Notes: generated by a model not told the origin, from the letters alone. Positions 1-7,912 are shown, counted from the first letter of the stretch. The stretch: DNA of 64,000 nt from Caldilineaceae bacterium (GCA_026645575.1 JAPKMW010000059.1:1-64000); one strand, 5' to 3'. Made by a program: numbers and translations.

Positions 1-60
1 GTTTTTACTCATCCGTTCACATTACTATTCGTCTCTCAGTTTGACAATTTTCCCTAACCC

Positions 61-1116
61 TTAACCTGTCACAAATGAGGCCCGATAGCCAAGCTGTTCA
101 ATGACGGCGCCGACGTCATCATACCAGCTATGCGCAGTGTGATACTCGCCGCTGTCACGGTAGAGATTGCCAAGCAGCAATCGCGCTTCGATCTGTTCCA
201 GGCTATAAGCTTCGGCGTTGGCGGCGGCCAAATATTGTTGCGCCAACGGAAGGGCGGTGGCCAGTGAGCGTTGATACCAGGCCACGAGCAGCTCGCCATA
301 TAAAAGCCGCGCCGCGATGATCTGCCCCAATTGCCCGCCGGCAGCCTGTTCATGCGCTTGTTGCAGATGCGCCTTGGCGCCAGCCAGATCACCGCTGCTG
401 AGTGCATAGGGTACTAGCCAGATATGAGCCATCACCTGACCATAGGCATGAGCGAGCGCACCATACTGCGTCAAAGCTTGGCGCGCATAGCGGACGCCGG
501 TCGCCCAATCACCCTGGTCACGAGCCACATCCGCCATTTGTAGATAGCAATGCGCCTGTAACGTGGGGTCATCGACTAGGTGCAGATCAAAGAAGGGTTG
601 CACCTCGTCAAAGAGATAGCGATGGGCCGGCGGCCAGCCTTCCTGCGGCTGAACTAGTTGCGCCAATGCCAGGGTCGTGCGCACCACGCCGTACGGCTGA
701 TCGCAGGCAGTATAGGCCAATTTAGCCTTGGATAAATGCCAACTTGCCTGGAGCAATTGTCCATTACGACGCGACCAAATGGCTTGCAAATAATGAAAAC
801 CCGCAGTCACAGCGGGTGAGGAGATCATGAGCGGATCAATAGGCTGATCCGTTGCAGAAGATGGGTTTTGGATTGCTGTGGGATTCATAGGTGACTCCGC
901 CGGTTGGTCCACGGTTGTATTACGCCATGCCTGTGGAAAGTTTGCAAGCAAATCGTAAAAATTATGCAAGTTAATTATTTCGTAAATGTAAGAATCTTGA
1001 CTTACTAAACTTTCTACAGCTTGTACATATTGTCCCGCCTGCTGCAACGCCAAAGCATTCGTCAGCAGCGGGTGCAGTTTGCTTTCATGCTCTTCCTCAA
1101 TCATGAACTGCCTCAC
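61..1116 (-). CDS. TPR-repeat protein, regulator partner (pair 1)
   Basis: A 351-residue all-helical protein with no signal peptide or membrane segment. From about residue 100 to the end it reads as consecutive TPR/MalT-like helical hairpins (regular Ala/Leu/Tyr spacing; a clear repeat near the C-terminus around GNLYRDSGEYHTAHSWY). The N-terminal ~100 residues are less regular. TPR arrays bind peptides or proteins; in MalT/LAL and RRNPP regulators they are the ligand sensor. It lies 136 bp downstream of, and on the same strand as, an ATPase with a DNA-binding tail, so the two could be a split STAND-type regulator. The function is inferred from the fold and neighbour only. The ATG at 1116 is the first start in frame. 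Confidence 0.75.
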   Translation of the reverse strand: MRQFMIEEEHESKLHPLLTNALALQQAGQYVQAVESLVSQDSYIYEIINLHNFYDLLANFPQAWRNTTVDQPAESPMNPTAIQNPSSATDQPIDPLMISSPAVTAGFHYLQAIWSRRNGQLLQASWHLSKAKLAYTACDQPYGVVRTTLALAQLVQPQEGWPPAHRYLFDEVQPFFDLHLVDDPTLQAHCYLQMADVARDQGDWATGVRYARQALTQYGALAHAYGQVMAHIWLVPYALSSGDLAGAKAHLQQAHEQAAGGQLGQIIAARLLYGELLVAWYQRSLATALPLAQQYLAAANAEAYSLEQIEARLLLGNLYRDSGEYHTAHSWYDDVGAVIEQLGYRASFVTG

Positions 1117-1252
1117 CCCTTACCCAGACCATACCAAGAAAATAACCCTTCAGACAACGTGATCCGTGAACTGCATAGCGGTTGTCGTACAATTTATTTC
1201 TTGAATTGGTCCCAATGCGATCATCTTTTATGAATGATGCGCCACTAATGAT

Positions 1253-2728
1253 TCAGTATTTTCTCCCCTCTGTCTCCTTGTCTCCTGTCTGCTGTCTCCC
1301 CACCCCCTCCGGTCGCCCTTCCGGGTAAAGGATGTATCCCCCCTCCGGCTTGCCTCGCCAGTTAACGAGATAACAAGGACGGCTCGGATCAGCTTCCAAC
1401 TTTTGCCGTAGACTGTGCACGATCTGAAAAAGACTGTCGTTGGTGACGCCGTGATAGCGTTCTGCGCTGTCCCAAGCGTGCAGGATCAATTCCGTGTAGG
1501 TGTGGCGATGGTTGGGCTGTTGGAGCAGGAAGGTCAGGATCGCCGCTTCTTTGGGCGTGAGATCGGTGAGCGCTGTCTGACCCTGATGCAGTTGTTGGCG
1601 CACCGGGTCAAACCATAAGCCGCCGCGGCTGGTATGGCGCTGGCGACGACTATACAAGGAGAGTAGCACACTGGCAACCACCCAGGTTGGGGCGCCGGCG
1701 CGATCGCTCTGTCCACAACAGATCCCCTTGGCGACCAAGGTGTGACAGACAGCGGCGAAGCGTTGCCGTCGCGCCGGCAGAAAGGCCGTCAAGCCACTGC
1801 CCTGCGGTTGGAGCGTTGCCAGCACCTCCTGCTCCTCCTGCGTAAAATTTTGCCAGAGTTCCTGAAGGGCATGGTGCGTATTGGGTGCGGCCAGCACCGC
1901 ATCGGCCCACTCATCCAGAGACGGGTGCGGACGCGTGAGCAGCCACCAATCAGCCACCGCTTTGAGCAAGGTCGGGTAGCGACCACTGAGGGCCAGCAGC
2001 GCCTCCACCTCAGCCACATTGGGCGGGCGGGCGCTGACCCTGGTCAACTGGCTGATCATCTGGCGGGCGTCGGCGGCGGCATAGGCGCCAAGGTGACAGG
2101 TGTGGGCCGTCAAGAGACGGCGCAGGTCATCGGGCAGCGGCAGCGCTTCGAGATAGGTCAGGCTCTGGCGCACGCCGACAATGTAGGAGAGGGTGTCGCG
2201 AAAACTATCGCGCAGCCCGCTCAGGGTTTCGCCCATGGCTGGCGTCAACATGCGGCAACTGGCGTCAAAGCGATCCAACACCAAGACGACACGGTAGCTG
2301 CGCGCCTGGGCATGGAGCAGCAATTCCCGCAGGGCGCTCTGGGTTACAAAGGGATCGGTGGCGGTGCGACATTGTTGAAAGAGCGCCGCCGTCAGCGTCT
2401 GCATATCCACCGGCAGGCGATGGCGGATCTCGTAAAAGGTGCGCAGGATGACTCGGTAGAAGGCGGCCAGGCTACGGGCCGGCAGGTTATGCAGATCGAC
2501 CGGCGCTAGGATCACGACCGCGGCCGGCTGGGTGAAATAGCTCTGCAACACTTCGGGCCGATGACAGAGAAAGCCCAACAAATGGGAGCGCCCGCTCCCG
2601 CGCCACCCAATCACCGACCCACTCAACCGCGCCTCGATCCAGCGGGCCAACACCTGCATCTCAGCCATGCGATAGGTCGCCGGATGTTCTTGCCAGGGGC
2701 GACCAGGGTTCCATTCGACGATTTGCAT
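1253..2728 (-). CDS. ATPase with C-terminal OmpR-type winged helix
   Basis: A 491-residue cytoplasmic protein. A P-loop near residue 42 reads GWRGSGRSHLL, a Walker A form with R before S. The Walker B-like strand VVLVLDRFD sits near residue 150, and helical STAND/AAA-like segments follow. At about residues 370-470 is a winged helix of the OmpR/SARP Trans_reg_C type (LTPKEAAILTFLLQQP, then DSLFQIVHSLRQKL, then a beta-wing ending GGYILYP). In SARP regulators this domain is usually N-terminal, so the ATPase-then-wHTH order is uncommon. It is probably a transcription factor switched by ATP and a ligand, with the downstream TPR protein as partner (inference). It is divergently transcribed from the small peptide gene at 3175. 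Confidence 0.8.
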   Translation of the reverse strand: MQIVEWNPGRPWQEHPATYRMAEMQVLARWIEARLSGSVIGWRGSGRSHLLGFLCHRPEVLQSYFTQPAAVVILAPVDLHNLPARSLAAFYRVILRTFYEIRHRLPVDMQTLTAALFQQCRTATDPFVTQSALRELLLHAQARSYRVVLVLDRFDASCRMLTPAMGETLSGLRDSFRDTLSYIVGVRQSLTYLEALPLPDDLRRLLTAHTCHLGAYAAADARQMISQLTRVSARPPNVAEVEALLALSGRYPTLLKAVADWWLLTRPHPSLDEWADAVLAAPNTHHALQELWQNFTQEEQEVLATLQPQGSGLTAFLPARRQRFAAVCHTLVAKGICCGQSDRAGAPTWVVASVLLSLYSRRQRHTSRGGLWFDPVRQQLHQGQTALTDLTPKEAAILTFLLQQPNHRHTYTELILHAWDSAERYHGVTNDSLFQIVHSLRQKLEADPSRPCYLVNWRGKPEGGYILYPEGRPEGVGRQQTGDKETEGRKY

Positions 2729-3174
2729 TGGGGGAGTCTCTTTCTGGGTTGGGGTAATAGGAATTAGGAATTACAAGCTACGGGGAAACGTAATTCTTAA
2801 TTCCTTATTCCTAATTCCTCTCTTCTTAGCAAAACTTCAACAAAACTTCAGCAACCCCCGCCGGGGCTTCAGCAAAAGGTCAGTACAAGGGGAGCGGGTT
2901 CCGGTAAGCTGGGTGTGCGCGCAGCGCTAACCCACCCTAACCCTCCCTTTTCAGGGTAGGGAATCTTTGTCAGCACAACGGTTCCTCCCCTTACCAGGGG
3001 GAGGGTAGGAGGGGGTCAGCGCTGTACACACTCGCATCACGCAATTCGCTCCTCGCCACAGTACAGGTGGCGGTGAGCGAAACAACACCGGAGGCCGGGA
3101 AGTGGTGGTAGGCCGGGGGAAACCCGCCACCAGCACCCGCCCGCCGTCCCCTTGTTCTGAAGGAGAACGAGATC
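2729..3174. other. Divergent intergenic region, structured leader of peptide gene A
   Basis: No gene is seen in these 446 bp. Position 2755-2819 is a palindrome of repeated GAATTAGG-like words. A long hairpin has arms at 2922-2947 and 2997-3024 (both carry CAGCGCT followed by CCCT/GGGT runs). Two smaller inverted repeats lie at 3048-3080 and about 3100-3131, just before the Shine-Dalgarno AAGGAG at 3160-3165. Promoters for the ATPase (minus) and peptide A (plus) should lie here, but I see no good -35/-10 pair. The structures could act in attenuation or mRNA stability. Confidence 0.5.
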
Positions 3175-3363
3175 ATGCAAACGCAACCAATGAAAAACAC
3201 TTCTTTGTTCGCTGCCAACCGCCGTTGGGCGCTGGGCCTCTTGCTGGCCGTGCTGGTCGCCCTGTCGGCGGTCTACACGCCGGTGGCCCTCCAGGAAGTG
3301 GCGGGCGTGAACACTACGAGCACCGCTTATGCTTGTGGTACACATGGTGGTGGTGGCTGTTAA
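3175..3363 (+). CDS. Small secreted peptide precursor A (ends CGTHGGGGC)
   Basis: A 62-residue ORF with AAGGAG at 3160-3165, nine bases before the ATG. It has a basic N-terminus (NRRW), a hydrophobic core (about residues 18-32), the segment YTPVALQEVAGVN, then STAYA followed by the nine-residue tail CGTHGGGGC (54-62). AYA|C fits the AXA rule of signal peptidase I but sits about 20 residues past the hydrophobic core, further than usual; LSA|V at 30-32 is an alternative. It is not a good lipobox (no Leu at -3). Gene B at 3634 is a paralogue: in the 22 codons before and including the first Cys, 11 are identical, 7 differ synonymously and 4 change the residue, which argues for selection on the protein. 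I recognise no named family. It may be a signal peptide, bacteriocin or RiPP-like product; no modification enzyme is adjacent. Confidence 0.75.
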   Translation: MQTQPMKNTSLFAANRRWALGLLLAVLVALSAVYTPVALQEVAGVNTTSTAYACGTHGGGGC

Positions 3364-3369
3364 GCCAGT

Positions 3370-3422
3370 GGTAGTATAAGTTCGTGGTGCGTTCTTGTCA
3401 CGCGCCACGAACTTATACTACC
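3370..3422 (+). terminator. 22-bp stem hairpin after peptide gene A
   Basis: The arms 3370-3391 and 3401-3422 pair over 22 bp with one G-U and a 9-nt loop, seven bases after the stop codon of peptide A. There is no clear T-run, so it may be a 3'-end stabiliser or a partial terminator that sets the A:B expression ratio rather than a strict intrinsic terminator. Confidence 0.6.
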
Positions 3423-3633
3423 GGTCTGAAATCAGTTCAAGCACTTAGCGCATACGACTTGACGCACTCTTTCTTTTATGCAACAATGGCGGTGGGCCAA
3501 GCAGTCAACTATTTCCCTAGGGTTGCTCTGTCACCACCCAATCAACCGGACGCCCTGTGGTATTCGCCAAACCCGCAGTTCTCGGTTTCGGTCTTACCCC
3601 AGTGAGTCACTTTCCCATGAAGGAGAAAAGCTT

Positions 3634-3807
3634 ATGCGCACCCATCTGTTTGCGAGTCACCGTTGGATCCTGGCAGTCGTGTTCGCCCTCTTTGTTGCTC
3701 TCTCGGCCATTTATACGCCGGTTGCCCTCCAAGAACTGGCCGGTGTGAACTTAACGGCTACTGCTTATGCGTGTATTGGCGCACAAACTGGTGGTGGCGG
3801 TTGCTAA
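3634..3807 (+). CDS. Small secreted peptide precursor B (ends CIGAQTGGGGC)
   Basis: A 57-residue paralogue of the gene at 3175. The start is fixed by AAGGAG at 3620-3625, eight bases before the ATG at 3634; the in-frame extension upstream to 3478 has no ribosome site and no similarity to peptide A. It shows HRW, a hydrophobic core (about 11-24), YTPVALQELAGVN, TATAYA, then the 11-residue tail CIGAQTGGGGC (47-57). It shares with A the YTPVALQE, AGVN, TAYAC and GGGGC blocks, while the residues between the two cysteines vary in sequence and number. The pattern of constant leader and variable core is typical of processed peptide families. Exported disulfide-closed or lactone-like loops are possible but unproven. 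Confidence 0.75.
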   Translation: MRTHLFASHRWILAVVFALFVALSAIYTPVALQELAGVNLTATAYACIGAQTGGGGC

Positions 3808-3826
3808 TTTAACTATAGCTCGATCT

Positions 3827-3895
3827 AAGTGGAGGCTGACTAAGCAACGACTATTCTTTAGATTTAGCCGGAGTCAGCCTCTACTTCTTTTGTTA
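3827..3895 (+). terminator. Intrinsic terminator after peptide gene B
   Basis: The arms 3827-3841 and 3872-3886 pair over 15 bp with one G-T. The 30-nt loop is followed by a T-rich tract (TTCTTTTGTT). It closes the two-peptide unit and faces the convergent TPR gene ending at 4037. The rest of 3808-4036 holds short AT-rich direct repeats of TTTTAGAGG/TTTTGAATAGG near 3965-4005. Confidence 0.7.
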
Positions 3896-4036
3896 CCTTA
3901 CTTTTTATACGGCTTAGCACATAGTATAGCACAATTTTTTGTGGCTGGCAATGGCTTTTGAGTAATTTTAGAGGTTTTTTAGAGGTTTTCAATAGGTTTT
4001 GAATAGGTCGTGAGAGACTAATGAATTATGATAATG

Positions 4037-5260
4037 CTACTGATTTTTCTGATCCTGATAGAGTTTCTGGGTCTGGGTCAGATGCTTGGTTAGCTCCTGA
4101 CGTAGCCATTCATGATGAGCGTCATGGTTAGTAGTTTCTAACTCAGCCAATGCTTCTTCTAAAATCTCGATAGCTTGTGGGTACCCAGCTTGTTCAATAT
4201 AGGCGATTCCCAAATTCCCTTTTGCACTAATCCACGCTTTATTATCTCCTAGCTGTTGGTATAACATAATACTGCGTTGTAGACTTGTTTTTGCTTCAGC
4301 CCATTCCTTAAAAGCAGTATGGATAAGACCAAAGTTATTGTAGACCATAGCAAGGTATCGATCATCATTCAATGCCAGAAACTGAGTTTCAGCTTCACAA
4401 TACAGTGTCATGGCTTGCTTATACTGTCGAAGTGCATAGTATGCATTTCCTAAATTCAGTTGTACTACTGGTACGTTGCTTAAATCGCCAGCCAATGTGA
4501 GCAGATCAATCGCCTCTTCATAAAGTGGAATAGCGGCTAGCGGTTCACCTTGTGCAACAGCAATCCGACCCAAATTCTGAATACAAAGTGCAATGCGGCC
4601 AGAATTACCCTCGGCCTTCCACAGCGCCATCGCTTGCGTAAAGGCGGTGGTGGCGGTGGCCAAATCATGTTGGTCAAAGGCGGCTTTACCGGCGACAAAG
4701 AAGACGTGGGCCTGGGCAGTGGCGTCCGGGGGGAAGAGGGCGCCGGCCTCAGTCAGCAGGGCGGCGCAATCGCCATAGCGACGCTCCAGGCGGGCCACTT
4801 CGGCGCGGCGTTGTAAGGCCAACCCCAGCAGCGCGTCATCGCCCTGGGCGCGGGCCAGCGCCGCCGCTTCGGCCAACTGGGTGTCGGCCACCGCCAGCCG
4901 GCTCAAGCGCTGGTTCATCAGCCCCAGGTCGGCCAGCAGGACCGCTCTGGTCGCATCATCATTTTGTGCCACACTGGCTGCCAGCCCCTTTTCCAGATAA
5001 GGCGTCCAGACCATCCAGGCGCCGGCCAGGTTGAACTTGGGGGTCAACCGGCGCAGCAACTGGCGCAACAGCGGCCAGCCCCCCGGCGTCGCAAAAGCAT
5101 ACTCCAGCGCGGCCTCCACCCGCGCCCGCAACGTAGCCGATAGCGCCGGCCCTGTCTCCGCCGCCACCTGCGTCAACAACGCCTGCAAGCTGCGCAAGAT
5201 ATTCTTATGAAAAACAGCGCCATAGTCGTTTGGATCGTTGGTAATAGGGTAGGTTGTCAT
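4037..5260 (-). CDS. TPR-repeat protein, regulator partner (pair 2)
   Basis: A 407-residue soluble protein. Residues ~100-385 form at least six TPR units, with clear A-helix signatures such as IQNLGRIAVAQGEPLAAIPLYEEA and VVQLNLGNAYYALRQYKQAM split across successive repeats. This arrangement matches the sensor halves of NB-ARC/TPR and RRNPP-type regulators. The N-terminal ~90 residues are helical with no known motif. It is 96 bp downstream of the NB-ARC ATPase gene on the same strand, separated by a palindrome, so it is likely co-transcribed. It converges with the peptide B gene. A peptide-binding role is inferred from fold and context. Confidence 0.8.
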   Translation of the reverse strand: MTTYPITNDPNDYGAVFHKNILRSLQALLTQVAAETGPALSATLRARVEAALEYAFATPGGWPLLRQLLRRLTPKFNLAGAWMVWTPYLEKGLAASVAQNDDATRAVLLADLGLMNQRLSRLAVADTQLAEAAALARAQGDDALLGLALQRRAEVARLERRYGDCAALLTEAGALFPPDATAQAHVFFVAGKAAFDQHDLATATTAFTQAMALWKAEGNSGRIALCIQNLGRIAVAQGEPLAAIPLYEEAIDLLTLAGDLSNVPVVQLNLGNAYYALRQYKQAMTLYCEAETQFLALNDDRYLAMVYNNFGLIHTAFKEWAEAKTSLQRSIMLYQQLGDNKAWISAKGNLGIAYIEQAGYPQAIEILEEALAELETTNHDAHHEWLRQELTKHLTQTQKLYQDQKNQ

Positions 5261-5280
5261 ACGTCTTTTACTCCTAGAAG

Positions 5281-5366
5281 TAGAGATTAGGAGATTGAGA
5301 GATTAAGAGATTACGTTATGTGTGACCTAATTTCCTAACCTCCATCTCCTAATCTCTCAATCTCTT
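5281..5366. repeat. Palindrome of AGAGATTG-type words
   Basis: The left arm (5281-5313) repeats AGAGATT/GGAGATT words; the right arm (5327-5366) carries the complement CTAATCTC/CAATCTCT and overlaps the 3' end of the NB-ARC gene. It lies inside the NB-ARC/TPR transcription unit. It could be a processing or attenuation hairpin. Confidence 0.7.
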
Positions 5367-6781
5367 TTCTGCATCCACTTCACCACCTGCTCCAACAAAA
5401 AGGTTCGGGTCAAATTATGGATGGTGTAGCGCCGATCGTTGAGGCCGCCGCGCGCGTCGACGAGGTTGAGCGTCACCAATTGGTTGAGCGCCATGCGCAG
5501 GTCGTCGAGATCCAGATCGCCCACTTCGGCCAGATAGGTCAGATCGTCACCGTCGGGGCCGGCAAAGGGCATCACCAGCAGCGCCTGACGTTCCAGCGGG
5601 TCGAGTTTGGCCCACGCTTTCTGGTAGATATAGGTGTAGAGATTATCGGCGGTCCGGCTGCTCGCCTGGCGCAGGTCATAGAGAATCGATTGCAGGCCAT
5701 AGATGTGGCTCTGCCCAACCACCAGCCGCAGGGCGAGCGGGTTGCCCCCCACCGTCTCGACAATGGGTAGCAATTCGGCGTCGCTGCTCATGGCCAGCAC
5801 CGGTAGTCCGCGCAGCGCCGCCTCGTGGCGGATCAATTGCAGGGCATGGGGCGGCGGCAACTCTTCTACCTTGGCGTGGTAGAGCGTGGCAACGCCATAG
5901 AGATTCTCGCGCGCGGTGACAATAAATTTGCTGGGATTCGCCAACCGCTGCAAGGTGGGCAGCAGCGTTTCAATATCGATCACCGTCTCCAGGTTGTCGA
6001 TGACGATGATATGGGGTTGCTCCTTGAGCCGGGAGCGCAATGCCTGTTCGTAGCGCTCCGGCGGGGCGTTGGGGATCAACTGGCGGGCCAGCGCTTCGAT
6101 CATCTGTTCGGCATTCATCGCCGGGCGCGGGTCGCCTTCCAGCTTGCCCATCAGGCTCAGGTGTTCACGCTGGGCGCTGATCCAGCCGATGTCGTCAACC
6201 TTGCCGGCAGCGATCAGCCGGTGCAGCAGGGTGTTGGCCAGCGTAGTCTTGCCAATGCCGCCGATGCCTTCCAGGGCAATGATCCAGGGCGGGCCGTCGG
6301 TGGTTAGCAAGGTTTGCAGACGGGCCAGCGGCTCTTCCAGCCCAATGGGTTCATTAATAAGTTCGCCCCCCAGCCGGTCAATCATGATCTCTCGCTGGTT
6401 GAGTGCGGCCTGGGTGTCATGAGTGATGATGGTCTCGGTCAAGAGCGTGGTGGCCTGCCGTTGCAACACATAGAGGTAGCTCTCGGAGACATTCATCCGA
6501 TTGGCGATCTGCTGGACGGTGTCGCCGTCGAGGTGGCGCGCTTGTAAGAAGTTGGCTTCCGGTTCATATTTTTCCTGCAAGAGACGCAAGCCATCAAGCA
6601 GGAATTGGTTGACGGCCAGCTTGCTGTTGCCGCCGTTGCGCCGGAGCAATTTACGAAAGAGATAGAATTGGTTGAACGCTTCATGGCCCTTCCCCAAGCG
6701 CTTCCAATCCTTGAGCGCCTGGTGAATGACCTCATCGATCGGCGGGGGTGATGGAGGGGGCGGTGAGAGTGGACTTTCCAT
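5357..6781 (-). CDS. NB-ARC (STAND) ATPase with N-terminal HTH-like segment
   Basis: A 474-residue soluble protein. About residues 85-110 look like a helix-turn-helix (VQQIANRMNVSESYLYVLQR). The NB-ARC core starts near residue 160, with P-loop ALEGIGGIGKTTLANTL, Walker B HIIVIDNLETV, the sensor-like segment KFIVTAREN and a GNPLALRLVVG GLPL-type motif, followed by a winged-helix-like C-terminus. STAND proteins are ATP-driven switches that usually carry a repeat sensor; here the TPR sensor is a separate downstream gene. It is probably a transcriptional switch (inference). A 7-2-7 palindrome lies about 100 bp upstream of the start. Confidence 0.85.
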   Translation of the reverse strand: MESPLSPPPPSPPPIDEVIHQALKDWKRLGKGHEAFNQFYLFRKLLRRNGGNSKLAVNQFLLDGLRLLQEKYEPEANFLQARHLDGDTVQQIANRMNVSESYLYVLQRQATTLLTETIITHDTQAALNQREIMIDRLGGELINEPIGLEEPLARLQTLLTTDGPPWIIALEGIGGIGKTTLANTLLHRLIAAGKVDDIGWISAQREHLSLMGKLEGDPRPAMNAEQMIEALARQLIPNAPPERYEQALRSRLKEQPHIIVIDNLETVIDIETLLPTLQRLANPSKFIVTARENLYGVATLYHAKVEELPPPHALQLIRHEAALRGLPVLAMSSDAELLPIVETVGGNPLALRLVVGQSHIYGLQSILYDLRQASSRTADNLYTYIYQKAWAKLDPLERQALLVMPFAGPDGDDLTYLAEVGDLDLDDLRMALNQLVTLNLVDARGGLNDRRYTIHNLTRTFLLEQVVKWMQKRD

Positions 6782-6877
6782 GACTGACTCTCCTTGGCTT
6801 ACTACGATAACCTTACGCTGTTTGTTGACGAAATGAGAATGATGTATTGATATTGATGTAGGATAACATAATTTTTT

Positions 6878-6893
6878 GACAATTTCAATTGTC
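6878..6893 (-). promoter_or_regulatory. Operator-like palindrome upstream of NB-ARC gene
   Basis: GACAATT-TC-AATTGTC is a perfect 7-bp inverted repeat. On the minus strand a weak promoter can be read across it (TTGAAA, 17 bp, TATCCT), so a bound regulator would overlap the -35. It may be an autoregulatory site of one of the HTH/wHTH ATPases. Confidence 0.4.
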
Positions 6894-7090
6894 GGAAAAC
6901 TTTGTTTTTTGTCATTAGTCCATAGTCATTAGTCCGCAGTCCATAGTCCGTGGTCCGTATTCCATGGTCATTGGTCACTGGTTTTTGACAATCGATAACC
7001 AATGACTACGGACTATGGACTACGCACTACTGGAGCTTTTCTGGAGCTTTTCTAGAGGTTTTGTGTAGATCAAAAACGCCCAACCGGGTG

Positions 7091-7096
7091 TATAAT
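7091..7096 (+). promoter_or_regulatory. -10 element TATAAT for DJ-1-like gene
   Basis: A perfect TATAAT preceded by TG at 7089-7090; no matching -35. Transcription would start near 7103, exactly at an in-frame ATG, so the true start is more likely the ATG at 7142, which has AGGAAGGG at 7125-7132. Confidence 0.5.
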
Positions 7097-7141
7097 CGGC
7101 CCATGCTAAACGTTAGCGAAGAGCAGGAAGGGAATCGTTCG

Positions 7142-7669
7142 ATGAGTCTTCATGTCACATCAAGGAAGCGCAAGCTCTTAAAAGCGATCCCGAAAGCACA
7201 ATCCTGTGTCCTGGTATTGTGGGGTGAATATTTTGACGAAGTGGCGGCGGCCACCTTTACTGTCACCTTACGCCAAGCCGGCCTTTGTGTACGCGTTGTG
7301 GGGGTGCATGGCCTATTGGCTGCCGGACGCAATGGTCTGGCCCTTCATGCTGATCTGACCTTGAGTGAAGCCAAAGCCCTACTTCAGGATGTCTTTTGCG
7401 TGATCCTGCCCTGTAGTCGGGCGGCGGTCAAACGATTGGAAAATGACCCACGCATTCACGAACTCTTTGCCGCGATTGCGCACAATGATGCTATGGTGGT
7501 GGTCTATGATGAAGGCGTGCGCCGTCAGTCGCTCATTCGGTCTCATGCCATTCCGGGGCAAGAGATTGTTGCGTACCCCCATGATGCCAACTTAGTTGCT
7601 TTTGTAGAAGAGGTGGGTAGAACGCTTGCCCTTACCCTTGCTGATCACGCTGAACGCATCTACCCCTGA
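7142..7669 (+). CDS. DJ-1/PfpI-like protein lacking the nucleophile elbow
   Basis: A 175-residue cytoplasmic protein. The opening strand-helix-strand (VLVLWGEYFDEVAAATFTV, then GLCVRVVGV, then the hALHADLTLSEA-like turn) matches the DJ-1/PfpI fold, where the Glu in GEYFDE and a central Cys make the active site. At the place where the family has A-C-H-G, this protein reads VVVYDEG, so the catalytic Cys is missing. It may be a binding or regulatory relative rather than an enzyme. The start at 7142 was chosen on its Shine-Dalgarno; an in-frame ATG at 7103 would add 13 residues. A 9-bp inverted repeat (CACAGGTGA, arms 7731-7739 and 7748-7756) follows the gene. Confidence 0.6.
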   Translation: MSLHVTSRKRKLLKAIPKAQSCVLVLWGEYFDEVAAATFTVTLRQAGLCVRVVGVHGLLAAGRNGLALHADLTLSEAKALLQDVFCVILPCSRAAVKRLENDPRIHELFAAIAHNDAMVVVYDEGVRRQSLIRSHAIPGQEIVAYPHDANLVAFVEEVGRTLALTLADHAERIYP

Positions 7670-7912
7670 TCATTTATTGTTGTCGCCTGTTGGTTCCCTA
7701 CTCCCTCCCATCTACTTTGTTCCTCCACGTCACAGGTGAGTCCCGCGTCACCTGTGCGTTCCCCCACTGCTCAAGATTCCCTATTACTCTATTTTTTATC
7801 AAACATTGTTTATTTGACGAGATTTTGCCCGTCAACTAGGCAGAATAGCAGCCTTGCGCTACAATGAGTCTGATGGTTCAAACACCCCATAGACATACAG
7901 GTATAGGATCTT

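Larger units (their letters stand above)
6782..7141. other. Divergent intergenic region with repeat palindrome
   Basis: No gene is seen. The region holds the operator-like palindrome at 6878-6893, a 6908-7024 palindrome made of degenerate CATAGTCC/GGACTATG words (left arm about 6911-6981, right arm about 6999-7024), two direct copies of TGGAGCTTTTC at 7031-7051, and the -10 element at 7091 for the plus-strand gene. Confidence 0.6.

Noticed and set aside
3459..3488. TTGACG with a possible promoter for peptide gene B
   Set aside because: No acceptable -10 at 16-18 bp; left out.
3478..3633. In-frame upstream extension of peptide gene B (52 extra residues)
   Set aside because: No ribosome site, no match to peptide A outside the shared part, and AAGGAG sits exactly before the internal ATG at 3634.
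3175..3807. Peptides A and B as lipoproteins
   Set aside because: Residues before the Cys are A-Y-A, lacking Leu at -3 of a lipobox; the hydrophobic core is also too far away. Not fully excluded.
3175..3807. Peptides A and B as classic RiPP precursors
   Set aside because: No LanM/LanB, YcaO, radical-SAM or peptidase/ABC maturation gene lies within several kb; the leader looks like a Sec signal instead.
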